The notes under the pieces are model-generated. The model made no database searches. It worked only from the letters and a program-made list of their open reading frames with translations, and was not told the DNA's origin. The translations under genes were made by a program, and so were the position numbers. From ZC4RG29 sp964521255 (GTDB lineage: Bacteria; Bacteroidota; Bacteroidia; Cytophagales; Cyclobacteriaceae), in the NCBI GenBank assembly GCA_964521255.1, contig CAZFRM010000001.1, positions 434,001 through 498,000 of the forward strand: a DNA stretch of 64,000 bases, read 5' to 3'. Positions within the stretch are counted from its first letter, which is position 1, and each line of letters begins with the position of its first letter. Shown here piece by piece: positions 24,359 through 32,357 of this stretch.

Positions 24359-24490
24359 ATTATGAGAAATTTAAAGGCATAAAGTAGAGGAGCTTTTTTT
24401 AAGATCGAAAGGAAATGAATTGATTTTTTTATTTGGACCCGTGATGCAACGAGTAATGATTCCAGGAAAACTCGTGGTATATTTGTAATT

Positions 24491-24868
24491 ATGGCAGGTA
24501 CAACCCGGCAAAATAAATTCAGCCGCCTTATCCAAAAGGAATTAAGCGACATTTTTCAACGTGACAAAAAAGGAATTTTAGATAACACCTTTGTTACGGT
24601 GACAGATGTGCGTGTTAGTCCTGACCTAAGCGCCGCTAAAGTTTATATTAGCATGATGCTGGCCAGGGATAAGCAGGCAACCTTTAACAACATAAATTCC
24701 CGGAAGAAAGAAATAAGGAGAGAACTTGGTGAGAAGATCGGAAAACAAGTGAGGATTGTACCTGAAATCATTTTCTTTATCGATGAGGTTGAGGAAAATG
24801 CACTCCGCATGGATGCATTAATAAAAAGCCTGAACATACCTCCGGATACAAAACCCGACAATAAATAA
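24491..24868 (+). CDS. rbfA: Ribosome-binding factor A
   Basis: A 125-residue KH-like protein that helps 30S subunit maturation, acting on the 5' end helix of 16S rRNA. It starts MAGTTRQNKFSRLIQKELSDIF and has the core TVTDVRVSPDLSAAKVYISMM and VRIVPEIIFFIDEVEENALRMDALI (the family DxS/xxR pattern). TATATTTG ends 5 bp before the ATG, so the mRNA may have almost no leader. It is followed 9 bp later by the LolC/E-like permease. Confidence 0.95.
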   Translation: MAGTTRQNKFSRLIQKELSDIFQRDKKGILDNTFVTVTDVRVSPDLSAAKVYISMMLARDKQATFNNINSRKKEIRRELGEKIGKQVRIVPEIIFFIDEVEENALRMDALIKSLNIPPDTKPDNK

Positions 24869-24877
24869 CTGGTACGG

Positions 24878-26101
24878 GTGAACTTACCTCTTTTTATAGC
24901 AAAGCGATATCTTTTTTCCACCCGGAAGAAAAATTTCATTAATATCATTTCCATCATTTCAGTCCTGGTTGTATCACTGATAACAGCATCATTAATTGTT
25001 GTACTATCGGTCTTCAATGGAATAGAAGAGCTTCTGCGATCCCTCAATAATTCATTTGATCCGCCCATAAAAATTGAAGCCAGTGAAGGGAAATCATTTG
25101 TTGTGAACGCTGAATTATTGGGAAAAATAAAAGAAGTTCCCGGGGTAGAAATCATAACAGAAGCTATTGAAGACTATGCGTATGTTCGCTACCGTGACGC
25201 CAACCAGGTGGCCACCATAAAGGGTGTCAGTGAAAATTTTCTTGATCAGCATCGCATAGACAATTCTATTGTTGGCGGGGAATTGAAATTAAAGAAGGGC
25301 AACACTTCATACGCATTAATCGGCATAGGTATTCAATACGCTTTATCCGTTGATGTAGAAGACGAACTACATGCCATGCATGTCTACTACATAAAGAATA
25401 TTAAAGGAGGGAGCCTTGACCCTTCCCGGCTTTATACTCAAAAATCGGTTATGCCCGGTGGTGTGTTTTCAATTGTACAGAACCTGAATGATTCTTATAT
25501 AATTGTTCCCCTTGATTTTGCCATTGACCTTTTGGATTACGGCGATCGCAGAACCTCGCTTGAAATAAAAATGACAGCTAATGCTAACCCTGACGTTGTT
25601 CAACAACAGCTTCAACAAACATTAGGGAATTCATTTAACGTCCTGAATCATGAGCAGCAGCATAAAGATCTATACAAGCTTTTGAACATGGAAAAACTGT
25701 TTAGTTTCCTTGCCTTCACATTGCTGCTATGCATAGGCTCTATTAATATTTTCTTTAGCCTTATGATGTTGGCACTCGATAAGAAAAAAGATGTTTCAAT
25801 ACTCGGAGCTGTGGGCGCGCCCTTAAAAACCATAAAAAATATTTTTTTGCTGGAAGGGGCGCTCATTGCGTTTTTCGGTACAGTACTTGGATTATTTATA
25901 GGAGGTTCGTTATGCTACCTTCAGCAGCGTTTCAGCCTGGTTTCAATGGGTATGCAATCCTCTGTTACAGACGGATATCCGGTAAAAATGGCATTTCCTG
26001 ATTTCCTCGTGGTCCTTTTAGTAATGACCGTTATAACCCTCCTTATTTCCTACCGTCCGGCTACCTTAGCCTCCCGTTTTTCTTCCGTTCAAAACCTTTA
26101 A
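24878..26101 (+). CDS. FtsX-like permease (LolC/LolE-type ABC transporter subunit)
   Basis: A 407-residue inner-membrane permease with a GTG start. TM1 is at about 20-45 (RKKNFINIISIISVLVVSLITASLIVVLSVFNG), followed by a large periplasmic MacB_PCD-like domain (about 50-265). Three C-terminal helices complete the FtsX fold, with the DKKKDVSILGAVGAPLKTIKNIFLLEGALIAFFGTVLG signature. LolC/E proteins pull lipoproteins out of the inner membrane. No ABC ATPase gene is adjacent, so the partner is elsewhere. The rbfA-FtsX order is familiar from related genomes (from memory). Confidence 0.9.
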   Translation: MNLPLFIAKRYLFSTRKKNFINIISIISVLVVSLITASLIVVLSVFNGIEELLRSLNNSFDPPIKIEASEGKSFVVNAELLGKIKEVPGVEIITEAIEDYAYVRYRDANQVATIKGVSENFLDQHRIDNSIVGGELKLKKGNTSYALIGIGIQYALSVDVEDELHAMHVYYIKNIKGGSLDPSRLYTQKSVMPGGVFSIVQNLNDSYIIVPLDFAIDLLDYGDRRTSLEIKMTANANPDVVQQQLQQTLGNSFNVLNHEQQHKDLYKLLNMEKLFSFLAFTLLLCIGSINIFFSLMMLALDKKKDVSILGAVGAPLKTIKNIFLLEGALIAFFGTVLGLFIGGSLCYLQQRFSLVSMGMQSSVTDGYPVKMAFPDFLVVLLVMTVITLLISYRPATLASRFSSVQNL

Positions 26102-26195
26102 CGGGCCTAAATGAAATATTTCGAAAAAATAAGTTAATAGTCACTTGTAACACTTAATTTGCGAATTCTGTTAATACGAAAGACCCCGGTTTCGC

Positions 26196-29138
26196 ATGAA
26201 AGTGTCTGCTTCACAGCCGTTTCAAATCGTTTATTCGTTGTACCTCCACGAGTATCTGGGATTTATGTTTGAATCCTACATCGTCCATTTGGACGAAAAA
26301 GGTAAGCTGACCTATCAGCACCAGAACATTTCATCTAAAAATGCCCGTGAATTCAGTAAAGGGCTGGACGATCGGGATTATGAACTCATCGAGATTACGG
26401 ACTCGATGCAACAAGACGTTATCGTTAAGAAATTCTATAATAAACTTGTAAAGCCCGAAGAATTCTTTGCCAAGATTTACGATAAAACCAAAGGAAACGA
26501 GCCTATTCAGGAGCAAATAGAAGAATACATGGAGAAGAAGAGAGCAAAAATCCTTGAACGCCTGAGAGGAAAATTGCTCTTTGAAATGGGGAATGACGGC
26601 GAGCCAACATGGAAACAAATTGAAGTAATGGATAAAAGAGCTTCCATTCAATTTCATTTCATGCGGACTAACGATCATACCAACTATTACCCCACTATTT
26701 TTTACGAGGGTAAGAAACTCGACCTTCCAAATCCGTCCACCTATTTGATTTGCAAACATCCTGCATGGCTTGTTTTAAATGGTAAACTATTCGGCTTTGA
26801 AAAGAATGTAGACGGTAAAAAGTTAATGCCTTTCTTTTCCAAGAAATTTGTAGTGATACCTAAAAACGTAGAGGAGACTTATTATAACCGCTTCATTGCG
26901 CCTTTGATTGCAAGCTTTGACAATATTGATGCAAAAGGTTTTGAGATTCACAAAAACACGTACGATCCTCATCCCATTCTCACTCTTTCCGAATTGCATA
27001 CTACACAAACGGCTACATCGCAATCGTTGTTTGAAAAGGGTGAACCAGTGGAAGATAAAAGCGATGAATCCGGAAAAATTGTTTTTGACCTTTCATTTAA
27101 ATATGGCAAACATCGCTTTCGTGGCGACAATATTGGCCCGGTAAGTGTAACGGTAGAAAGACATGGGGATGAATATATTTTTCATCGGATAACACGTCAC
27201 TCAGATGTGGAGAAAAATTTTCTTCACACCCTTCAAAAGCTAGGCCTGCCGATGAAAGGCTATCGGATAGCCATACCGAAGTCAGAAGCTTTTTCCTGGC
27301 TCAACGAAAACAGGGTAAACCTGCTTAACCTTGGCTTTGAAGTAAGCCAGCCGGAAAGTCGTGATAAAAAATATTTTGTTGGTAAGGCTGTCATTGAGGT
27401 AGAGGTCAAAGAAAATATCGATTGGTTTGATATTCATGCCAAGATTCGGTTTGGTGAATTTGAAATTCCCTTCAAAGAGCTGAGAAGGCTCATTCTAAAA
27501 AGAAAGGTTGAATTCAAACTACCCAATGGAGAGATCGCGATTATTCCCGAAGTCTGGCTTACAAAATACGCTGACCTGTTTGCGCTTAGTGAAACAGAGG
27601 GATTGAATGAAAAACCCGTACTTAAAAAACACCATCTGAATCTTGTCAAAGAACTGGAGGAGGGTAACCTGGCCAAGGTTCATCTGAGTGAGCGGTTGCG
27701 TTCACTAAATTCATTCAACGGCATAAAAAATTATGCTCTTCCTGAGAAATTTATAGGAGAATTAAGGCCCTATCAAAAAGCTGGATACAATTGGCTCCGG
27801 TTTCTTAATGAATACAGGCTTGGCGGTTGTCTTGCTGACGACATGGGTCTAGGAAAAACGGTGCAAACACTTGCCCTTCTGCAATCTGAAAAAGACGCAG
27901 GTCACGGCACGTCTCTGCTTATTATGCCTACTTCTCTTATTTATAATTGGGAGATGGAAGCAAATAAATTTACTCCTAATTTGAAAGTTCTCACTTATAC
28001 CGGTACGCTTCGAAATAAGGACATGAAACGTTTTGAGAACTACGACCTGGTATTAACATCATATGGTATCACCCGCCTGGACGTTGAGCTACTCCAAAAT
28101 TTTTATTTCAACTACGTCATACTTGATGAATCACAAGTCATAAAGAATCCATCATCGAATATTGCTAAGGCTGTGCGCGAATTAAAGTCACGCCAGAAGT
28201 TAGTACTAACAGGGACACCGTTAGAAAACACAACCCTCGACCTGTGGTCGCAAATAACTTTTATTAATCCTGGTTTACTGGGGCCTCAAACCTATTTCAG
28301 AAACGAATTCCAGAACCCGATTGAGAAAAAAGGCGATGAAGCGAAATCTAAAAAGCTAAATGCAGTAATCAAACCTTTTATCCTCAGGAGACATAAATCT
28401 CAGGTTGCTACGGAACTGCCTGAGAAAGTAGAGAACATTCAGTACTCAACCATGACTGCCGAACAGGAGCGTCGCTATGAAGAAGTGAAGGCATATTATC
28501 GAGGCAAAATACTTGACCTGATTGATAAGGAAGGCATCGGCAACAGCCGCTTCATGATACTTGAAGGGTTAACTAAACTAAGACAACTTGCTAATCATCC
28601 AAAAATGATTGAGCAGAGTTATTCAGGAGATTCAGGCAAGCTAGAAGATATTACCCATATGCTTGAGAATGCTCTTGCAGAAGGGCATAAAGTTTTGGTC
28701 TTTAGTCAATTTGTGAAGCACTTAAATATTGTTAAGCAGTTTCTAAAGAATAGCAAAATTGATTTTGCATACCTGGATGGCTCAAGTGTTGATCGCAAAG
28801 AACAGGTTGAAAGATTTAACAGGGAACCCAACCTTCGTGTGTTTCTTATTTCTATTAAAGCGGGGGGATTGGGACTTAATCTGACTGAAGCAGATTATGT
28901 ATTTATACTCGATCCCTGGTGGAATCCTGCTGTGGAAGCGCAAGCTGTTGATCGCGCCCATCGCATTGGTCAAAAGAAAAAAGTATTTACCTACAAGTTT
29001 ATTACCCGCGGTACCGTGGAAGAGAAAATTCTTACCCTGCAAAAAAAGAAATTGAAACTTTCCACCGATCTTATTACCACTGAAGAAAGCTTTATGAAGC
29101 AGCTTACGCGCGAAGACATTGAGCTTATGCTTGCTTAA
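26196..29138 (+). CDS. SNF2-family DEAD/DEAH-box helicase
   Basis: A 980-residue protein. About 500 N-terminal residues are poorly conserved and contain no SWIM zinc motif. The helicase core starts near 520: Walker A DDMGLGKTVQT, motif II LDESQVIKNP (DESQ rather than DEAH), motif III LTGTPLENTTLDLWSQ, motif V AGGLGLNLTEADYVFILDPWWNP and motif VI DRAHRIGQKKKVFTYKF. Enzymes of this type move along DNA or displace bound proteins using ATP. No nuclease or methyltransferase genes are nearby, so a defence role is not indicated. It overlaps the convergent acyltransferase by 14 bp. Confidence 0.93.
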   Translation: MKVSASQPFQIVYSLYLHEYLGFMFESYIVHLDEKGKLTYQHQNISSKNAREFSKGLDDRDYELIEITDSMQQDVIVKKFYNKLVKPEEFFAKIYDKTKGNEPIQEQIEEYMEKKRAKILERLRGKLLFEMGNDGEPTWKQIEVMDKRASIQFHFMRTNDHTNYYPTIFYEGKKLDLPNPSTYLICKHPAWLVLNGKLFGFEKNVDGKKLMPFFSKKFVVIPKNVEETYYNRFIAPLIASFDNIDAKGFEIHKNTYDPHPILTLSELHTTQTATSQSLFEKGEPVEDKSDESGKIVFDLSFKYGKHRFRGDNIGPVSVTVERHGDEYIFHRITRHSDVEKNFLHTLQKLGLPMKGYRIAIPKSEAFSWLNENRVNLLNLGFEVSQPESRDKKYFVGKAVIEVEVKENIDWFDIHAKIRFGEFEIPFKELRRLILKRKVEFKLPNGEIAIIPEVWLTKYADLFALSETEGLNEKPVLKKHHLNLVKELEEGNLAKVHLSERLRSLNSFNGIKNYALPEKFIGELRPYQKAGYNWLRFLNEYRLGGCLADDMGLGKTVQTLALLQSEKDAGHGTSLLIMPTSLIYNWEMEANKFTPNLKVLTYTGTLRNKDMKRFENYDLVLTSYGITRLDVELLQNFYFNYVILDESQVIKNPSSNIAKAVRELKSRQKLVLTGTPLENTTLDLWSQITFINPGLLGPQTYFRNEFQNPIEKKGDEAKSKKLNAVIKPFILRRHKSQVATELPEKVENIQYSTMTAEQERRYEEVKAYYRGKILDLIDKEGIGNSRFMILEGLTKLRQLANHPKMIEQSYSGDSGKLEDITHMLENALAEGHKVLVFSQFVKHLNIVKQFLKNSKIDFAYLDGSSVDRKEQVERFNREPNLRVFLISIKAGGLGLNLTEADYVFILDPWWNPAVEAQAVDRAHRIGQKKKVFTYKFITRGTVEEKILTLQKKKLKLSTDLITTEESFMKQLTREDIELMLA

Positions 29139-29979
29139 GGTGGCGTTTCTTCCAACGATTATGTGACCATAGCCAGCCTGAAGGATCAGCCCGAATAGCT
29201 TTCTCAACAGCTTTCACGTAGTTTTCAATAATTACATCACTGTCTTTGGCGTACGGTGGAAAGGCAATTTCAACTATAGTAGCTTCGTAGTGCCCTCGTT
29301 TTATTTTTTTCATCTCATAAAATAAAACCGGGTATTGTATTAAAACAGCTAGCTGATTGGCGCCGAAAAAGAATACCGTATCCTGTTGAAGAAATTTAGT
29401 GTGGAATTTCTTATCCCTTCCATAGCCAGGATATTGATCCGCTATTATTGCAACTCCTCTTAAAATATTTTTCCGCCTGATGGTCTCTCTTGCAACTTCA
29501 TCACGTTTGATAGGATGAGCGCCAAATCGCGTGCGGATTTTTAATGATACCTCATCAAATAATTTGCTGTGCACAGATTGGTATACAAAATCCATAGTTG
29601 CAGGAAAAGCTAAGCACGCTGACGCAAGTCCCCATTCCCAATTAAACTGGTGAGAAGTCAGGTGTATTACGGATTGGTTTTGTTGAATATATTTTAATAC
29701 AATTTCTTCATTTTTGAAGACCATTCGTTTTTTTAATTCTTCGCTGCTTATGGTCAATAATTTCAGGGTCTCAACAGCGTAATCGCAGAGGTTTACATAA
29801 AATTTTCTCTCAATAATTTTTAGTTCCGCTTCGGTTTTCTCGGGAAAAGAGTTTCGTAGATTTTTTTGAACCATTTTTCGTCTGTAACGAACCACGTAAA
29901 AACTCATCACAAACAAAAAATCGGAAATGAGATATAAAATACTGAGTGGTAAGTGGGAGATAAGTTTTATAAAAAACAT
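29125..29979 (-). CDS. Lysophospholipid acyltransferase family protein (LpxL/HtrB-like)
   Basis: About 284 residues from the ATG at 29979; an in-frame ATG at 30012 adds eleven residues. The N-terminal membrane helix (FIKLISHLPLSILYLISDFLFVMSFYVV) is followed by the LPLAT core: catalytic HQFNWE (H-x4-E) in LTSHQFNWEWGL, the YQSVHSKLFDE motif, and FGAHPIKRD. These enzymes add secondary acyl chains to lipid A. The end GWLWSHNRWKKRH is typical of LpxL. The gene is divergent from the SDR. Confidence 0.9.
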   Translation of the reverse strand: MFFIKLISHLPLSILYLISDFLFVMSFYVVRYRRKMVQKNLRNSFPEKTEAELKIIERKFYVNLCDYAVETLKLLTISSEELKKRMVFKNEEIVLKYIQQNQSVIHLTSHQFNWEWGLASACLAFPATMDFVYQSVHSKLFDEVSLKIRTRFGAHPIKRDEVARETIRRKNILRGVAIIADQYPGYGRDKKFHTKFLQQDTVFFFGANQLAVLIQYPVLFYEMKKIKRGHYEATIVEIAFPPYAKDSDVIIENYVKAVEKAIRADPSGWLWSHNRWKKRHLKQA

Positions 29980-30047
29980 CGGACGAACATTATAGAGCCA
30001 CAAGGTAAACAAGAATTGCTATTTTTGACATTGTTTAAAATTCAATT

Positions 30048-30854
30048 ATGAAGGATAAAGTTGTGATCATAACCGGCGGATCTTCCGGAATCGGAAAAGC
30101 GCTTGCCGAAGTATTTGGTAAAAGAGGTTCCAGGATTATGATCACAGGCCGGGACCAAGCGGCGCTTATTAACACGGCTAAAGAGCTAACTGCTTTGAAC
30201 ATCGATGTTCATTCATTCACCGCGGATGTAAGCGTTGAAGAAGACAATAAGAAGATGGCAGAAGAGGCAATTAAGCACTTTGGAAAAATTGATATCCTGA
30301 TCAACAATGCAGGTATTTCAATGCGGGCTTTGTTTGATGAAGTAGATTTGAATGTGGTGAAAAAAGTAATGGATATAAATTTCTATGGCGTTCTCTATGC
30401 TACAAAATATTGTTTGCCAGAAATTAGAAAAAATAAAGGATCAATCATTGGCATAAGTTCTATCGCTGGCTTCAGAGGGTTACCCGGGCGAACGGGCTAT
30501 TCGGCTTCGAAGTTTGCACTGAACGGATTTTTGGAAGTACTTCGTACAGAACTTTTGAAAACGGATGTACATGTAATGACAGCATGCCCCGGCTTCACTG
30601 CTTCAAACATTCGTGTACGATCCCTCACGAAAGATGGAAGCTCACAGAACGAATCTCCGCGTGATGAAAAGAAAATGATGGCCGCTGAAGAATGTGCAGA
30701 ACATATCTACAGAGCAACGGTAAAAAGAAAGAGAACGCTAATCCTTACGGCTCAAGGTAAGCTCGCGGTGTGGCTAAACAAATGGTTACCATCCGTTGCC
30801 GATAAAATGGTTTATAACGTGATGGCTAAAGAGGCAAATGCGCCGATCAAATAA
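30048..30854 (+). CDS. SDR family oxidoreductase
   Basis: A 268-residue classical short-chain dehydrogenase/reductase. The NAD(P)-binding TGGSSGIGKAL is at 9-19, the NNAG motif at 86-89, and the catalytic Ser138, Tyr151 and Lys155 are in SSIAGFRG...YSASK. The C-terminal stretch with charged residues and AVWLNKWLPSVADKMVYNVMA looks membrane-associated. Substrate cannot be told. Single gene with a TATTTTTG -7 element at 30020 but no clear -33 element. Confidence 0.93.
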   Translation: MKDKVVIITGGSSGIGKALAEVFGKRGSRIMITGRDQAALINTAKELTALNIDVHSFTADVSVEEDNKKMAEEAIKHFGKIDILINNAGISMRALFDEVDLNVVKKVMDINFYGVLYATKYCLPEIRKNKGSIIGISSIAGFRGLPGRTGYSASKFALNGFLEVLRTELLKTDVHVMTACPGFTASNIRVRSLTKDGSSQNESPRDEKKMMAAEECAEHIYRATVKRKRTLILTAQGKLAVWLNKWLPSVADKMVYNVMAKEANAPIK

Positions 30855-31037
30855 GAGTAATTTATAAGACAGACTAAAACAAAAAATAAAAATCAAGAAT
30901 AGCAGATTAAATATCTTTTGAATTTAAACTGTTTAAATCCTTTTCATTAAATACATATTCGATAAAATTATAATCTCACTTCGGACTGCTTTACACCATT
31001 TTCTACTTCTCTAGCTATGATTTTGTACATTTGTAAC

Positions 31038-31328
31038 ATGAGACGCGTGACCGACATAGAATCTAAACTACACGAATTAAAACCTGTCCTTGCAGACAAA
31101 TTCCATGTGAGCAAAATCGGTTATTTTGGCTCATACACTACGGGAGGGCAGACCAACAAAAGTGACCTTGACTTATTGGTTGAATTTTCAAGGCCCATTG
31201 GCTGGGAATTTTTTACCCTTGAGAAGTTCTTAGAGAATGAATTTGGACTACCGATTGACCTGGTTACAAAAGACGCCCTCAAAGAAAGAATTAAAGGAGC
31301 AATCTTAAACCAGGTTAAATACATTTGA
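31038..31328 (+). CDS. mntA: MntA-type antitoxin nucleotidyltransferase
   Basis: About 96 residues, a minimal nucleotidyltransferase. The signature GS-x10-DxD is complete (FGSYTTGGQTNKSDLDLLVEF), followed by FTLEKFLENEFGLPIDLVT. In MntA-HepT pairs this protein adds AMP to a tyrosine of HepT and so inactivates it (known for other members). I start at the ATG at 31038; an in-frame ATG at 31017 adds seven residues. The stop overlaps the start of the next gene by 4 bp, so translation is coupled. The typical GSRARG-like loop is here GSYTTGG, a mild deviation. Confidence 0.9.
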   Translation: MRRVTDIESKLHELKPVLADKFHVSKIGYFGSYTTGGQTNKSDLDLLVEFSRPIGWEFFTLEKFLENEFGLPIDLVTKDALKERIKGAILNQVKYI

Positions 31329-31684
31329 AACCAGACGAACGGGACAGTATCCTTTATCTTGAAGACATTGCGTTGGCAATGGATCGAATTCAGGAATATA
31401 TTACGGGACTGAATTTTGTTCTTTTCAAAAGAGACTATAAAACTGTTGATGCTGTAATTCGGAATTTTGAAATAATAGGTGAAGCAAGTAAAAACATATC
31501 ACCTTTCATTAAAGATAAATACACAAATGTTCCATGGGAAGAAATGTACAGACTTCGGAACAGAATATCTCATGAGTATTTCGGAATCGATTATGAAATC
31601 ATTTGGGACATTATCACCCGGCACTTACCCAACAATCGTAACGATCTTAAAATCATCATAGACAACGAAAGGCAAAAGGAATAA
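31325..31684 (+). CDS. hepT: HepT-like ribonuclease toxin (DUF86)
   Basis: A 119-residue all-helical protein of the HepT/DUF86 family. The catalytic motif R-x4-H-x-Y is present (RNRISHEYF); the tyrosine is the site modified by MntA in characterised systems. The N-terminus has the family pattern YLEDIALAMDRIQEYITGL. The start is TTG at 31325, inside the mntA stop region; an ATG at 31379 would truncate the first helix. It forms the second gene of a two-gene toxin-antitoxin module. Confidence 0.9.
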   Translation: MKPDERDSILYLEDIALAMDRIQEYITGLNFVLFKRDYKTVDAVIRNFEIIGEASKNISPFIKDKYTNVPWEEMYRLRNRISHEYFGIDYEIIWDIITRHLPNNRNDLKIIIDNERQKE

Positions 31685-31795
31685 GGGACTCTAAGAATCA
31701 GATCGGTGCTCTTTTACTAACATGCATTGTGCTCCTTCCGGGGCGGGCTATATCAATTTATTTTGCGAATGCGAAACATCGTTCGCTATTAAGCA

Positions 31796-32275
31796 TCAAA
31801 GTTCATCTTTCCATTTTGTGGTAAAGCCCTCTCTCAACGTGCCCATATTTTTGAGTTCATCAGGTAAATCCACTTCTTCAGTGATTTCAGTGGCAAACCA
31901 GTTCAGAACACTCCGCATCGGATGACTTGCGTCGGATGCTAAAAAAGCTTTGTCATCGGTAAGCAACCTGCCATCGGCCTTCAGCGCCTGGTATATTTTA
32001 CTGCCAAGAACGATTTCCAACTGTACCGTCTTACTCCCGCTCACACGGCCGGGGTTGCGCACATCGAGCCGGAGATTAAACATCTCCACCATGTCTATGG
32101 ATTCCCATACATCCGGCTCCACTTCAATGGTCGCTTGTATCTTTTCGCCGACATGGCTGAACTTCAACAGCCGGGCACAATATTCTGCACCGGCAGGCAA
32201 GTTAAAACAAATAGTCTGAGCGGTAGTGGTCATAGCGGCGATGGTTAGGGTGGTCAGGATAAAAAATTTGTGCAT
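31796..32275 (-). CDS. Exported protein of unknown function
   Basis: About 159 residues from the ATG at 32275; an upstream ATG at 32317 would place fourteen residues before the signal peptide. The signal peptide is MHKFFILTTLTIAAMTTTAQ. The mature part has no family I recognise: strands around EYCARLLKFSHVGEKIQATIEVEP and VRNPGRVSGSKTVQLEIVLG, then the helical FATEITEEVDLPDELKNM. It is slightly GC-richer than its neighbours by eye. It lies between the MntA/HepT pair and the DUF3857 genes and has no obvious partner. Confidence 0.65.
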   Translation of the reverse strand: MHKFFILTTLTIAAMTTTAQTICFNLPAGAEYCARLLKFSHVGEKIQATIEVEPDVWESIDMVEMFNLRLDVRNPGRVSGSKTVQLEIVLGSKIYQALKADGRLLTDDKAFLASDASHPMRSVLNWFATEITEEVDLPDELKNMGTLREGFTTKWKDEL

Positions 32276-32357
32276 CCAATTTTGCTTATGCGATATTGTT
32301 TGTCTGGTATTTTTCAAGTCATAAATTCCTGAAACACTAACGTCACAACAACTCAGG

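Noticed and set aside
24643..25155. 170-codon minus-strand frame across rbfA and the FtsX-like gene
   Set aside because: Antisense to two clear genes; serine-rich with no recognisable domain.
26196..29138. SNF2 helicase as part of a defence island (for example DISARM-like)
   Set aside because: No nuclease, methyltransferase or phospholipase-type partner genes lie nearby; the neighbours are housekeeping genes.
31722..31925. 67-codon plus-strand frame after hepT
   Set aside because: Mostly antisense to the exported protein at 31796-32275, which has a signal peptide and better coding character.
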